64,000 bases of DNA from Flavobacterium faecale (GCF_003076455.1 NZ_CP020918.1:2888001-2952000); one strand, 5' to 3'; shown: positions 1 through 9,655, numbered from the stretch's first letter. The notes: generated by a model not told the origin, from the letters alone. Numbers and translations are program-made.

Positions 1-150
1 TGCTTTGGTTTTGGCTTCAATTTGTTTCAAAACAGCAAGCCATTCTATATCCAAGAAAGGATTTTTTTGCAAAGCCAATTTCGATAAAGAGACACCAATA
101 TTTTTAGTTATAAAATCTTGAACAGTTGGTGCTAAAATAGGGGATTCCAA
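1..150 (-). CDS. N-terminal part of a gene cut by the window edge; possible class I SAM-dependent methyltransferase
   Basis: An open frame of exactly 50 codons runs from a TTG at 150-148 off the left edge. The TTG comes directly after the two stop codons (TAG, TAA) that end the AI-2E permease frame, so the two genes are only a few bases apart and are probably co-transcribed. The visible peptide has a VQDFI stretch, a KNPF stretch and a KQIEAK segment. From memory this resembles the start of a flavobacterial THUMP-like SAM methyltransferase. That is recollection, not a demonstrated match, and no catalytic motif falls inside the window. Confidence 0.4.
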   Translation of the reverse strand, partial: MESPILAPTVQDFITKNIGVSLSKLALQKNPFLDIEWLAVLKQIEAKTKA

Positions 151-153
151 TTA

Positions 154-1245
154 CTAAATATTTTCGGTTAAAACAGATACGATTTTGTTCGTAGGAAAGA
201 ATTCTTTCAAAACTACTTTTAGAATAGTAAAAAGCGGAATAGCCACAACCATCCCAAACACGCCAAAAGTAACACCACTAATTAAGATCACTAAAAAGAT
301 CTCTAAGGGATGTGAATTCACACTTTTGGAGAAAATGATGGGTTGAAAGATGTTATTGTCTATAACTTGAACAATCATAAAACCAATCATAATATAAATT
401 GTCGTTGGCAAAACTTCGGTACTAAAGTCGGTACCTATGCCACCAATCAAAGTCAATATCGCTGCTAATATCATTCCGATTAATGGTCCAATGTATGGGA
501 TAATGTTTAACAAGGCGCACAAAAACGCTATAACAAAAGCATTTTCTGCGTGAAATATCAATAAAACGATGAAGTACAGAATAAAAACTACCGTAAGCTG
601 AATCATCAATCCTACAAAATAGCGGGACAATAAAATATTAATTTTGTCGATAGAATTCAGAATTTTATCTTCAGTAGCATCAGGTAGAATCATTTTTGCT
701 TTTTCTTTAAACAGCAATTGATCTTTCAAAAAGAAAAAGGTAATGAACAAGACAGATCCCAATCCCATTCCAAAACCGGCAATAAGGTTCAAGATGGAGT
801 TTATAAAATCGGTAAAATAGTTGTAATTTATTTTTGAAGATAAATTTGATTCCTTTAAAATTTGTTCCAAGTTAATGTGGTTGACATTAAAGTAGTTTTC
901 GATATTTTTTTCAATTACCAAAAATTGCTTTTGCAAGGAATCGGTATCCAACAAGGACAAATTCTCCGCTTGCGAAATGATTAAGGGCACAAACAAAAGT
1001 ACAAAACCAACGAGTAGCGAAATAAGTACTACCAAAGTCGTCACAGTAGCCATGGTGTTATTGAACTTGAGTCTCTTTTTTAAGAATGAAACAAAAGGAT
1101 TCGTTACCAAACATAAAATTAACGAAATAAGCAGGTAAATTATAACAGTCTGAATTTGATATAAAAAATACAGAAACAAGCCAATTGCCAAAAAATAAGC
1201 AATAGCGCGTAGTATTCCGTTGGCAATGATTTTGGACGTAATCAT
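154..1245 (-). CDS. AI-2E family transporter (putative permease, PF01594-like)
   Basis: A 363-residue integral membrane protein with the layout of the AI-2E/PerM exporter family. There are N-terminal hydrophobic segments at about residues 10-50 and 62-90, a polar loop at about 90-150, and another membrane segment near 153-172. A C-terminal block of helices follows from about 208, containing the glycine/proline-rich stretch NIIPYIGPLIG typical of the family. Substrates in this family vary (autoinducer-2, ions, unknown solutes), so none is assigned. It lies between the DUF4159 gene (46-bp gap upstream) and the partial gene at the window edge, all on the minus strand. Confidence 0.85.
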   Translation of the reverse strand: MITSKIIANGILRAIAYFLAIGLFLYFLYQIQTVIIYLLISLILCLVTNPFVSFLKKRLKFNNTMATVTTLVVLISLLVGFVLLFVPLIISQAENLSLLDTDSLQKQFLVIEKNIENYFNVNHINLEQILKESNLSSKINYNYFTDFINSILNLIAGFGMGLGSVLFITFFFLKDQLLFKEKAKMILPDATEDKILNSIDKINILLSRYFVGLMIQLTVVFILYFIVLLIFHAENAFVIAFLCALLNIIPYIGPLIGMILAAILTLIGGIGTDFSTEVLPTTIYIMIGFMIVQVIDNNIFQPIIFSKSVNSHPLEIFLVILISGVTFGVFGMVVAIPLFTILKVVLKEFFPTNKIVSVLTENI

Positions 1246-1290
1246 AAGAGGCGATTTATTAGTTCTATATAAGGAGTAAAGCCGTTGTTG

Positions 1291-1932
1291 TTAATTATTA
1301 AAAATATAAGAGATGATGTTGGCTCCCATTTTCAGTGCTTTCTCTCGCACTGCGATGGGGTCGTTATTCACTTCTGCATTTTCCCATCCGTCACCAAGAT
1401 CACATTCGTAGGTGTATAAGAGTACCAAACGATTTTTGACAAAAATGCCAAAAGCCTGCGGACGCTTGCCATCATGCTCGTGAATTTTGGGCAAGCCGTT
1501 GGGGAACGAGTAGGGCTTTTGAAAAATAGGGTGTGTGGCCGGAAGTTCAACTAATGGGTTATTCGGAAATATTTTTTTGATTTCTTTTCGAATATATTGA
1601 TCCAATCCATAATTATCATCAATGTGCAAAAAGCCACCTGAATTTAAATAATCTTGAAGATTTTTCACCTCAGAGTCATTAAAAACCACATTTCCGTGCC
1701 CCGTTAAATGCACAAACGGATAACTAAATAAATTGGGACTCCCAGGTTCAACCGTTGCAGGTTTTAGTTTGAAAGTAGTATTGATGTTGGTATTGCAAAA
1801 CCGAATCAAATTGGGTAATGAGGTTGGATTTGCGTACCAATCACCGCCGCCACTGTATTTCAACAAAGCAACTTCTTGACTGTAACTAGTCAAAGAAAGG
1901 AATAGCAAACCAAAAATAATTTTTTTCATCAA
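1291..1932 (-). CDS. DUF4159 domain-containing exported protein
   Basis: A 213-residue protein with an N-terminal signal peptide (hydrophobic stretch to about residue 18, then SQEV). The rest matches my recollection of DUF4159: a YSGGGDWYAN start, a HLTGHGNVVF stretch at about 75-86, a GGFLHIDD motif at about 98-106, and a HEHDGKRPQAFGI segment near the C-terminus. DUF4159 proteins adopt a glutamine-amidotransferase-like fold and their role is not established. It sits between rsmE (35-bp gap) and the AI-2E permease on the same strand, probably one transcript with tsaD. Confidence 0.8.
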   Translation of the reverse strand: MMKKIIFGLLFLSLTSYSQEVALLKYSGGGDWYANPTSLPNLIRFCNTNINTTFKLKPATVEPGSPNLFSYPFVHLTGHGNVVFNDSEVKNLQDYLNSGGFLHIDDNYGLDQYIRKEIKKIFPNNPLVELPATHPIFQKPYSFPNGLPKIHEHDGKRPQAFGIFVKNRLVLLYTYECDLGDGWENAEVNNDPIAVREKALKMGANIISYIFNN

Positions 1933-1967
1933 ATACCCGCAATTAAGTGAAAAGCAATATAGTTTTA

Positions 1968-2675
1968 TTATTCGTTAAAAAAGGCAACACTATGACAAGC
2001 TACCATAGCAGCAGTCTCTGTGCGTAGGCGAGTGTTACCAAGCGATACTGCTTGAAAATCATTTTCTAAAGCCAATGCAATTTCTTTATCTGAAAAATCA
2101 CCTTCTGGGCCAATAAGTACGGTTACATCTTCATTGGGTTTCAAAACCGATTTGAGTGTTTTTTTATCCGTTTCTTCACAGTGAGCGATTAACTGCAAAC
2201 CGTTTCGTTTTTCCTGCGCAACAAATTCCTTAAAAGTAATTGCTGGATTCAGTTTCGGTAAATACAACTCATTCGATTGCTTCAATGCCGAAAGTATGAT
2301 TTTTTCGTAACGCTCTATATTGACCACTTTTCGTTCTGATCGATCGCAAAGTATAGGCGTGATTTCATGAATTCCAATCTCTGTAGCTTTTTCCAAAAAC
2401 CATTCAAATCGATCGTTCATTTTGGTCGGTGCCACTGCAAGGTGCAATTGGTATGGCGAAGGTGCTTTGTGGGTACAAGACACAATCTCAACCGTACATT
2501 TACTATCAGAAGCTAGGGTTATTTTGGTTTCGAATAAGAGTCCTTTACCATTTGTCACCTGTAATACATCGCCATCGCGTTTGCGAAGTACTTTAATGAT
2601 ATGGCGGCTTTCTTCTTTATCGAAAGAAAAGTTCTCGGTCGTTTGAGTAAGGTCACTATTGTAAAATAATTGCAT
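1968..2675 (-). CDS. rsmE: 16S rRNA (uracil1498-N3)-methyltransferase RsmE
   Basis: A 235-residue SPOUT methyltransferase. The N-terminal PUA-like part is at about 1-70. The C-terminal trefoil-knot SAM site shows LIGPEGDFSDKEI (about 187-200) and SLGNTRLRTETAA (about 210-223), the two signature loops of RsmE. The LEKATEIGI motif is at about 93-101. The enzyme methylates U1498 at the decoding site of 16S rRNA using SAM. Its start lies 3 nt after the tsaD stop, so translation is probably coupled. Length is normal for the family. Confidence 0.95.
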   Translation of the reverse strand: MQLFYNSDLTQTTENFSFDKEESRHIIKVLRKRDGDVLQVTNGKGLLFETKITLASDSKCTVEIVSCTHKAPSPYQLHLAVAPTKMNDRFEWFLEKATEIGIHEITPILCDRSERKVVNIERYEKIILSALKQSNELYLPKLNPAITFKEFVAQEKRNGLQLIAHCEETDKKTLKSVLKPNEDVTVLIGPEGDFSDKEIALALENDFQAVSLGNTRLRTETAAMVACHSVAFFNE

Positions 2676-2678
2676 AAT

Positions 2679-3701
2679 TTAGAATTGAATTCGTGCTTTT
2701 GAAACTACAGTTGCAGTTTCAAATTTTTTGTTTAAAAACTTTTGATATCCTACGATGCCAATCATCGCTGCGTTATCGGTGGTGTATTCAAATTTTGGAA
2801 TATAGGTTTTCCAGCCGTATTTTTGCTCGCCTTCTTTCAAGGTTTTTCGAATTCCGGAATTGGCAGATACACCGCCACCTATGGCAATGCGGTTGATTCC
2901 GGTTTCTTTGACAGCCAACTTTAATTTGTCCATCAAGATTTCGATAATAGTATATTGTATAGAGGCGCAAATATCGTTCATATTTTCAGAAACAAAATTT
3001 TCGTTCTCTAGTTTTTTCTTTTGTATAAAATAAAGAATAGCGGTCTTTAAACCTGAAAAGCTAAAATCCAATCCCGCCACTTTTGGCTTGGTGAATTTAA
3101 ATGCCAACGGATTTCCTGTTTGTGCATTTTTATCCACCAATGGTCCACCAGGATAAGGCAAACCAAGAATTTTGGCTGATTTATCAAAGGCTTCACCCAC
3201 GGCATCATCGGTTGTTTCACCAATAATAGTCATATCAAAAAATCCATCCACACGCACAATTTGCGTATGTCCACCACTGATGGTCAAGGCTAAAAATGGA
3301 AATTCGGGTTTTTCAAAGCCTTCTTCATCTATAAAATGAGCAAGAATATGAGCATGCATATGATTCACAGCGATCAACGGAATGTTCAAAGCAATAGCCA
3401 TAGATTTCGCAAAAGAACTACCTACCAATAAAGAACCCATCAATCCAGGTCCTTGGGTGAAGGCAATTGCGCTTAATTGTTCCTTTTGAATGTTGGCTTT
3501 CTTTAAAGCAGCATCAATTACAGGAACAATATTCTGCTGGTGCGCACGTGAGGCAAGCTCGGGTACAACACCTCCATATTGCGTATGTATAAGCTGGTTG
3601 GCTACAACATTTGATAGTACTTTGTCGTTTTGCAACACAGCAGCGGCTGTATCGTCACATGAACTTTCGATGGCAAGAATAAAAACCTCGGAATTTTGCA
3701 T
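2679..3701 (-). CDS. tsaD: tRNA N6-adenosine threonylcarbamoyltransferase TsaD
   Basis: Catalyses transfer of threonylcarbamoyl to A37 of ANN-decoding tRNAs (t6A). Seen: AIESSCDDTAAAV near the N-terminus, the metal-binding NHMHAHI motif, SGGHTQIV, GEAFDKSAKILGLPYPGG and AIGGGVSANSG, all TsaD signatures. The frame is open four codons further (to 3713, MCLF...), but the internal ATG at 3701 gives the usual family N-terminus and is preferred. It is first in the minus-strand run with rsmE and is divergent from tamB across an intergenic region carrying a 15-bp inverted repeat. Confidence 0.95.
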   Translation of the reverse strand: MQNSEVFILAIESSCDDTAAAVLQNDKVLSNVVANQLIHTQYGGVVPELASRAHQQNIVPVIDAALKKANIQKEQLSAIAFTQGPGLMGSLLVGSSFAKSMAIALNIPLIAVNHMHAHILAHFIDEEGFEKPEFPFLALTISGGHTQIVRVDGFFDMTIIGETTDDAVGEAFDKSAKILGLPYPGGPLVDKNAQTGNPLAFKFTKPKVAGLDFSFSGLKTAILYFIQKKKLENENFVSENMNDICASIQYTIIEILMDKLKLAVKETGINRIAIGGGVSANSGIRKTLKEGEQKYGWKTYIPKFEYTTDNAAMIGIVGYQKFLNKKFETATVVSKARIQF

Positions 3702-3722
3702 AAAAAGGCACAAATTTTGAAT

Positions 3723-3730
3723 TATATTTG
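3723..3730 (+). promoter_or_regulatory. Candidate Bacteroidota promoter for tamB (TATATTTG)
   Basis: TATATTTG matches the TAnnTTTG minus-7 consensus. A TTTG lies upstream at 3695-3698 with a 24-bp spacer, slightly longer than usual. It would start a transcript just before the hairpin at 3745-3785 and about 90 nt before the start of the tamB open frame. Confidence 0.4.
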
Positions 3731-3744
3731 ACGAACCGAAATTT

Positions 3745-3785
3745 AAATTCTTTAATTTTACGGCGCAGCCAAAATTAAAGAATTT
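3745..3785. repeat. 15-bp perfect inverted repeat in the tsaD-tamB intergenic region
   Basis: AAATTCTTTAATTTT (3745-3759) is followed by an 11-nt GC-rich loop (3760-3770) and its exact reverse complement (3771-3785). The right arm runs on into a short T stretch. On the plus strand it would form a stem-loop in the tamB leader. Because it is a perfect DNA palindrome, it could instead be a protein-binding site between two divergent genes. Confidence 0.6.
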
Positions 3786-3830
3786 TTGTGAAAGGAGTGA
3801 TGCTTTCCCCGTGCAATATCCATTTTTTAG

Positions 3831-6800
3831 AAAAAAATAAAAAACAAGAAAATTAAAAAGTTTATAAAAATATTTTCAGGCACTATCTTTGGATTAATTG
3901 TCCTTTTATTATTGCTTGCAATTGCACTTTCGACTTCATTTGTGCAGACCAAAATTGCCAAATATGTTACACAAACCTTAAACAAGGATTTTGGTGTCGA
4001 TATTTCGATGTCAAAAGCCAAAATTAATGTGTTTGGTGGCGTAAAGCTGAATGATGTCCTAATACGAGATCATCATAAGGATACCTTAATATATAGTCAA
4101 ATTCTAAACACCAACATATTAGACCTAAAAAAATTAACAGAAGGTGATTTAATGTTTGGCGGCATCCGTCTTGAAAACCTATTGTTTAATTTGAAAACCT
4201 ATAAAGGAGAGAAAGAAACAAATATTGATGTTTTTATAAATAGATTTGATGATGGTAAACCTTCTAGTGGCAAGCATACACTATTCACCACCACAGATGC
4301 CGAGATTGTAAACAGCCATTTTATTTTGACAGACGAAAATCGAGTGGTTCCCAAAGATCTTGATTGGACCAAGTTAAATGCTAGGTTGAAAGACTTCAAG
4401 CTTTACGGTCCTGATGTGAACACAATTATCAAAAAAATGTCTTTCCACGATCACCGTGGTTTGTATGTGTCTGAACTAAACACGGTTTTTAGTTATACCA
4501 AAAAGCAAATTCAGCTTAAAAATCTGGATATACAGACCAAAGAGTCCATGATCAAAGCGGATATTACTTTGGACTATAAAATCACCGATTTTGCCGATTT
4601 CAATAATAAGGTAAAATTCACGGGGATTATTTATCCGTCAAAACTTTCTTCGACAGATATTCGACCTTTCTATTCCGATTTAGGTAAAAATTTAATCTTC
4701 AATTTGACTACTGGTATCAACGGTACCTTAAATAATTTGACATTAAATCACATTGGCTTATCCAATGCCGACGGAACAACTTTGATTGGAACCATAAATT
4801 TCAAAAACATTTGGGGTAATAAGCAACAGCGCTTTTTGATGGATGCTGATGTGACCAAATTGGCAAGTTCCTATGATCATTTAGTAAAATTGATTCCGTC
4901 TGTATTGGGAAAAAAATTGCCAGCAGAATTAAAACGAGTGGGTGATTTCTCTCTAAAAGGAGATATTCAATGGAGCGCAACGGATCTTGATGCCGATTTT
5001 TCGATGATTACAGATATTGGTCTTGTGCAAGCCGATCTTAGCCTTAATCAGATTGATATAATTGATGAAGCTTCCTATTATGGTAATGTCTTGACCAAAG
5101 ATTTTAACGTAGGGATTCTACTTGGCGAAAAAAGTCTAGGAAAAGTAACAATGGATGTTGAAATCGACGGTATTGGATTTTCAGAGAAATATTTGGATAC
5201 GGGTATCAAAGGGGTAGTTTCCAAGATTAATTATAACAATTACAATTACAGCAATGTTTCTTTAAACGGAAACTTCAGGCCTCCGTTTTACCGCGGAAAA
5301 GTAAATATTGACGACCCAAATCTTAATATGGACTTTGATGGTTCGGTTGATTTGAGTAAGAAACAAGATAAATATGATTTTCATGTTAATGTTCGAAAAG
5401 CCGATTTTCATAAATTAAAATTTGTAAACGAACTTACTTCCAATTTTAGAGGAGATGTCGTGGTGCAGGTGGATGGAAATTCGATTGAAAATTTACAAGG
5501 GAATATCTATATCACCAATACATCTTATCAAAACAGTAAGGATACGTATGCTTTTGATGATTTTTCGATCAATTCTATTTTTGATGCAGATAAAATTCGA
5601 ACCATAACGTTGAACTCTCCAGATATTGTGCAAGGTGAGATTGTAGGGAAATTTAAGTTTAAAGAATTAGGGATTTTAGTTCGAAATTCATTGGGTAGTT
5701 TGTATACCAATTTTAAACCTGAGAAAGTAAACAAAGGACAGTTCTTGAAATTTGATTTTACGATTTATAATAAAATCATCGAAATTTTCTACCCCGATAT
5801 TTCCATCGGTACCAATACGGTCATGAAAGGGAATATCAAATCGGATACGCAAGATTTTAAACTAAATTTCAAATCGCCACAAATTATTGCTGCATCCAAT
5901 ACCTTCGACAATATTAGGGTTTCGGTTGACAACAAAAATCCTTTGTACAATGCCTATGTAGAATTGGATAGCATAAAGACTAAGTTTTATAAGATTCGTG
6001 ATTTTAGCTTGATCAATGTAACTATAAAAGATACCTTGTTTTTTAGATCTGAATTTAAAGGTGGGCCGAAAGGGGAAGATTATTTTAATTTGAACTTGTA
6101 CCATACTATTAATAAGGACAACCTGAATGTTGTGGGTGTTAGTAAATCTGAGATGAAATTCAAAGATAACCTTTGGTACTTGAATGAGAAAGATGCGCCG
6201 AACAATCAAATATTATTCGATAAGTTACTGAAAAATTTTACCATTGATGACATCATAATGTCACATCAGGACCAAGAAATTGAGTTGAAAGGAAAGATTG
6301 GAGGTACAACAAACAAAGATCTTAAATTAACCTTCAAAGATGTCGACTTGTTTAAAGTCACACCTGAGGACAATAAATTTGTTTTTAACGGAAATCTGAA
6401 TGGGTCCGTCAACTTTTTTCAGAATAATACAGTCTACAAACCCACCGCTTCTTTGGAGATTATAGGTTTGAATATTAATAAAACTGATTTGGGAGACCTA
6501 CGTTTTGACATTGAAGGGGATCAAAATCTGGAGAAATTCACTATCGATTCGTTTTTAGATAATAAAAATTTAGAATCGCTCAAGGCACAAGGAAGTTTTA
6601 CAATCATCGGTAAAGAGGCGGCATTGGACTTAGATCTAAAACTAGATAAGTTCAATTTAGCCCTTTTTAATCCTTTGGGAGGTGAGGTTTTATCTAATAT
6701 TCGAGGATTTATAACAGGTAACTCACATGTTGGAGGAACGATTAATCAACCTAAAATTAGCGGACGCTTGTTTGTTGATGATGCTGGTATGACGGTGCCG

Positions 6801-8342
6801 TACCTAAATGTTGATTATGCCTTGGATAACGGATCTATTGTAGACCTGCGTGACGAGCAATTTTTATTTAGAAATAACGTGCTTACTGATTCCGAATTCA
6901 AAACAAAAGGAATGTTGCGCGGTAGTATTGAGCATAATAAATTCATGGACTGGAAGTTAAATCTCGATATTAGTTCCAATCGATTATTGGTGTTAAATAC
7001 CAAGGATAGCGAAGATGCTGCTTATTATGGTACCGCTTTTATTGATGGAAATGCGTCGATTACAGGACCTACAAATGGTTTGTTTATAAAGGTAAATGCA
7101 AAATCGGAAAAAGGTTCGGCCTTGAAAATTCCGATTAATCAAGCTGAAAGTGTAGGCGAAAATAGTTTGCTACATTTTATTACAGCCAAAGAAAAAAGTA
7201 ATATTAAAAAAGGAATTGTTGACAATTCTAGAAATTATAAAGGCTTAGAGTTAGAATTTGATTTGGATATCACACCTGATGCCGAAGTAGAAGTGATTTT
7301 GGATCGAAATTCGGGTCATGGGATGAAAGGGAAAGGTTTTGGATCGTTATTATTTAAAATTAATACACTTGGTAAATTCAATATGTGGGGAGATTTCCAG
7401 GCGTATGAAGGATCATACAACTTTAAATATGGTGGTCTAATTGATAAGAAATTTGATGTTAGAAAAGGAGGTTCGATTTCTTGGGAAGGGAATCCTATGC
7501 GTGCCCAATTGAATTTGGAAGCCGTGTACAAAACTATTGCTAATCCTGCAGTTTTGTTGGAGAATTCATCTTTTAACCGAAAAGTGCCTGTAAACGTAGT
7601 CATTGGTATCAAAGGAGATTTGAGTAGCCCTGAGCCAGATTTTAATATTGAGTTCCCTACGGTGACCAATGTTTTAAAATCGGAGATACAATATAAGTTA
7701 TATGATAAAGATGTTCGCCAAACACAAGCACTATACTTACTTTCTTCAGGTGGATTCTTGAGTTCAGAAGGGGTAAGTCAATCCGATTTCTCTGGAAGTT
7801 TGTTTGAAACGGCTTCTAGTTTGTTGGGTGGAATTATAAAAAGTGATAATGATAAATTCAAAGTAGGTTTCTTGTACACAGCCGCAGACAAGCGCTTAGG
7901 AAAAGAAACCGACGGTAGAGTAGTAGCGACGATTTCGTCCAAGATAAACGAGCGTTTTACTATTAATGGTAAAGTAGGGGTTCCTTTTGGAGGAATTAAT
8001 GAGTCGGCTGTTGTAGGCGATTTAGAGGTACAGTATCGTGTGAACGAAGATGGAACATTGAGTTTGCGAATTTTCAATAGAGAGAATGATGTGAATTATA
8101 TCGGGCAAGGAATTGGATACACGCAAGGTGCGGGTCTTACGTACGAGGTCGATTTTGACACGTTTAAAGAATTAGTAGATAAAATATTTAATAACCAAAA
8201 GACGAAAAAGGCGATACAGTATATCGATCAATTTCAAGATTCTAATTTGGCTCCAGAGTACTTTAATTTTAACAAACCAAAGGAGCCGAAGTCTGTAAAA
8301 ACAGACCCAAATAGAGAAGGACTTGTTCCCGAAGAAGAATAG
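3831..8342 (+). CDS. tamB: TamB-like translocation and assembly module protein (DUF490)
   Basis: A very large AsmA/TamB-like protein (at least 1476 residues). A basic then hydrophobic N-terminus (KKFIKIF..., a leucine-rich anchor, STSFVQTKIAKYVTQTL) is followed by long beta-rich repeats and a C-terminal DUF490-type region from about residue 1000, with an FGVDIS motif early on. TamB bridges the inner and outer membranes and acts in protein insertion or lipid transport. The start is uncertain. The first canonical in-frame codon is TTG at 3912, which would cut through the membrane anchor. The frame is open back to 3831, just after a TAG, with only ATA/ATT codons as possible starts, beside an A7 run. 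The coordinates given cover the open frame. Divergent from tsaD. Confidence 0.85.
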   Translation, partial: KKIKNKKIKKFIKIFSGTIFGLIVLLLLLAIALSTSFVQTKIAKYVTQTLNKDFGVDISMSKAKINVFGGVKLNDVLIRDHHKDTLIYSQILNTNILDLKKLTEGDLMFGGIRLENLLFNLKTYKGEKETNIDVFINRFDDGKPSSGKHTLFTTTDAEIVNSHFILTDENRVVPKDLDWTKLNARLKDFKLYGPDVNTIIKKMSFHDHRGLYVSELNTVFSYTKKQIQLKNLDIQTKESMIKADITLDYKITDFADFNNKVKFTGIIYPSKLSSTDIRPFYSDLGKNLIFNLTTGINGTLNNLTLNHIGLSNADGTTLIGTINFKNIWGNKQQRFLMDADVTKLASSYDHLVKLIPSVLGKKLPAELKRVGDFSLKGDIQWSATDLDADFSMITDIGLVQADLSLNQIDIIDEASYYGNVLTKDFNVGILLGEKSLGKVTMDVEIDGIGFSEKYLDTGIKGVVSKINYNNYNYSNVSLNGNFRPPFYRGKVNIDDPNLNMDFDGSVDLSKKQDKYDFHVNVRKADFHKLKFVNELTSNFRGDVVVQVDGNSIENLQGNIYITNTSYQNSKDTYAFDDFSINSIFDADKIRTITLNSPDIVQGEIVGKFKFKELGILVRNSLGSLYTNFKPEKVNKGQFLKFDFTIYNKIIEIFYPDISIGTNTVMKGNIKSDTQDFKLNFKSPQIIAASNTFDNIRVSVDNKNPLYNAYVELDSIKTKFYKIRDFSLINVTIKDTLFFRSEFKGGPKGEDYFNLNLYHTINKDNLNVVGVSKSEMKFKDNLWYLNEKDAPNNQILFDKLLKNFTIDDIIMSHQDQEIELKGKIGGTTNKDLKLTFKDVDLFKVTPEDNKFVFNGNLNGSVNFFQNNTVYKPTASLEIIGLNINKTDLGDLRFDIEGDQNLEKFTIDSFLDNKNLESLKAQGSFTIIGKEAALDLDLKLDKFNLALFNPLGGEVLSNIRGFITGNSHVGGTINQPKISGRLFVDDAGMTVPYLNVDYALDNGSIVDLRDEQFLFRNNVLTDSEFKTKGMLRGSIEHNKFMDWKLNLDISSNRLLVLNTKDSEDAAYYGTAFIDGNASITGPTNGLFIKVNAKSEKGSALKIPINQAESVGENSLLHFITAKEKSNIKKGIVDNSRNYKGLELEFDLDITPDAEVEVILDRNSGHGMKGKGFGSLLFKINTLGKFNMWGDFQAYEGSYNFKYGGLIDKKFDVRKGGSISWEGNPMRAQLNLEAVYKTIANPAVLLENSSFNRKVPVNVVIGIKGDLSSPEPDFNIEFPTVTNVLKSEIQYKLYDKDVRQTQALYLLSSGGFLSSEGVSQSDFSGSLFETASSLLGGIIKSDNDKFKVGFLYTAADKRLGKETDGRVVATISSKINERFTINGKVGVPFGGINESAVVGDLEVQYRVNEDGTLSLRIFNRENDVNYIGQGIGYTQGAGLTYEVDFDTFKELVDKIFNNQKTKKAIQYIDQFQDSNLAPEYFNFNKPKEPKSVKTDPNREGLVPEEE

Positions 8343-8525
8343 TTTACCACCTTACCCTTGTTGAAGTAAAAAAAAAATAGTAATTTTTTTTCCGACAGGT
8401 TTTTAAGTTATTGTTATTATTTATTCGAAATTTTAAATTTTAGTTAATAAAATTGATTTTTAATTGAATTTTCGAAAACTTATTAACGAAAACGTTTGAA
8501 TTTGTTGAGGGTGAGTAAATTAGCA

Positions 8526-8557
8526 TTTGGGTTCTAAGGATAAGTGAGATATGTTTC
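8526..8557 (+). promoter_or_regulatory. Candidate promoter of pfkA
   Basis: TTTG (8526-8529), a 20-bp spacer and TATGTTTC (8550-8557) fit the Bacteroidota TTTG/TAnnTTTG pattern apart from the last base. It lies about 40 nt before the pfkA start, inside an otherwise featureless AT-rich gap of 253 bp after tamB. Confidence 0.45.
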
Positions 8558-8595
8558 TTAATTTTACGTCTTAAACTAAAAACAAACTGAAAATA

Positions 8596-9582
8596 ATGAC
8601 ACAAAAGATTAAAAAGATAGGGGTATTGACTTCTGGGGGAGATTCTCCTGGGATGAATGCAGCTATTCGTTCAGTAGTTAGAACTTGTGCCTATCATAAT
8701 ATTGAATGCATTGGTATTTATAGAGGATATCAAGGTATGATTGAAGGAGATTTTGAAGAAATGGGACCTCGTTCCGTAAACAATATAATTAATAAAGGAG
8801 GAACAATTTTAAAATCGGCACGTTCAGCTGAATTTAGAACTCCTGAAGGAAGGAAGAAAGCATACGATAATTTAGTGAAAGCTAACATTGATGCTTTAGT
8901 AGTTATTGGTGGAGACGGTACTTTTACAGGAGGTTTGCTTTTTAACTCAGAATACAATTTTCCTGTAATGGGAATCCCTGGTACGATTGATAATGATATT
9001 TACGGTACAAGCCATACACTTGGATACGATACGGCCTTGAACACTGTAGTGGAAGTAATTGATAAAATTAGAGATACTGCTAGTTCACATAACCGATTGT
9101 TCTTTGTTGAAGTTATGGGAAGAGATGCAGGACATATCGCTTTAAATGCTGGTATTGGTGCTGGAGCAGAAGAAATTCTTATTCCAGAAGCAGACTTAGG
9201 ATTGGATAGATTACTTGATTCATTGAAAAAAAGTAAAGCATCTGGTAAATCATCAAGTATCGTAGTAATTGCAGAAGGAGATAAAATTGGTAAAAATGTT
9301 TTCGAATTAAAAGACTACGTTGAAGCTAATTTACCTGAGTATGATGTACGAGTTTCTGTTTTAGGTCACATGCAACGTGGTGGTGCTCCTTCTTGTTTTG
9401 ATAGAGTACTTGCAAGTCGTTTGGGTGTAAAAGCAGTAGAATCTTTGTTAGACGGTGTATCTAACTTTATGGTGGGTTTAAGTAATGATAAAGTAAACCT
9501 AACACCTTTAGCGCAAGCGATAAAAGGAAAATCAGAAATCGACAAAGAATTGTTGCGTGTATCTGATATTATCACAACATAA
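8596..9582 (+). CDS. pfkA: ATP-dependent 6-phosphofructokinase
   Basis: Phosphorylates fructose 6-phosphate to fructose 1,6-bisphosphate in glycolysis. At 328 residues it has the bacterial PfkA size. Motifs in order: TSGGDSPGMN (about 12-21), GGDGTFTGG (105-113), GTIDNDI, EVMGRDAGHIA and LGHMQRGG. GGDG rather than GGDD in the phosphate-binding loop points to ATP, not pyrophosphate, as the donor. gapA follows 85 nt downstream on the same strand with no terminator between, so the two glycolytic genes are probably one transcript ending at the hairpin near 10700. Confidence 0.96.
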   Translation: MTQKIKKIGVLTSGGDSPGMNAAIRSVVRTCAYHNIECIGIYRGYQGMIEGDFEEMGPRSVNNIINKGGTILKSARSAEFRTPEGRKKAYDNLVKANIDALVVIGGDGTFTGGLLFNSEYNFPVMGIPGTIDNDIYGTSHTLGYDTALNTVVEVIDKIRDTASSHNRLFFVEVMGRDAGHIALNAGIGAGAEEILIPEADLGLDRLLDSLKKSKASGKSSSIVVIAEGDKIGKNVFELKDYVEANLPEYDVRVSVLGHMQRGGAPSCFDRVLASRLGVKAVESLLDGVSNFMVGLSNDKVNLTPLAQAIKGKSEIDKELLRVSDIITT

Positions 9583-9655
9583 TAAAATTGAATAGAAGCA
9601 ATCAAAATTTAGTAATAAAAACTGATTGTGGTTTTAACTTAATAATAAATAATAA

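Noticed and set aside
3800..3856. An 18-codon frame from ATG 3800 just after AAAGGAG, upstream of tamB
   Set aside because: The AAAGGAG is too close to this ATG and the peptide has no sensible features. It might be a leader peptide, but nothing supports that.
5862..6209. A 115-codon antisense frame inside tamB, with several shorter ones
   Set aside because: Typical chance frames opposite a long AT-rich gene; no family features.
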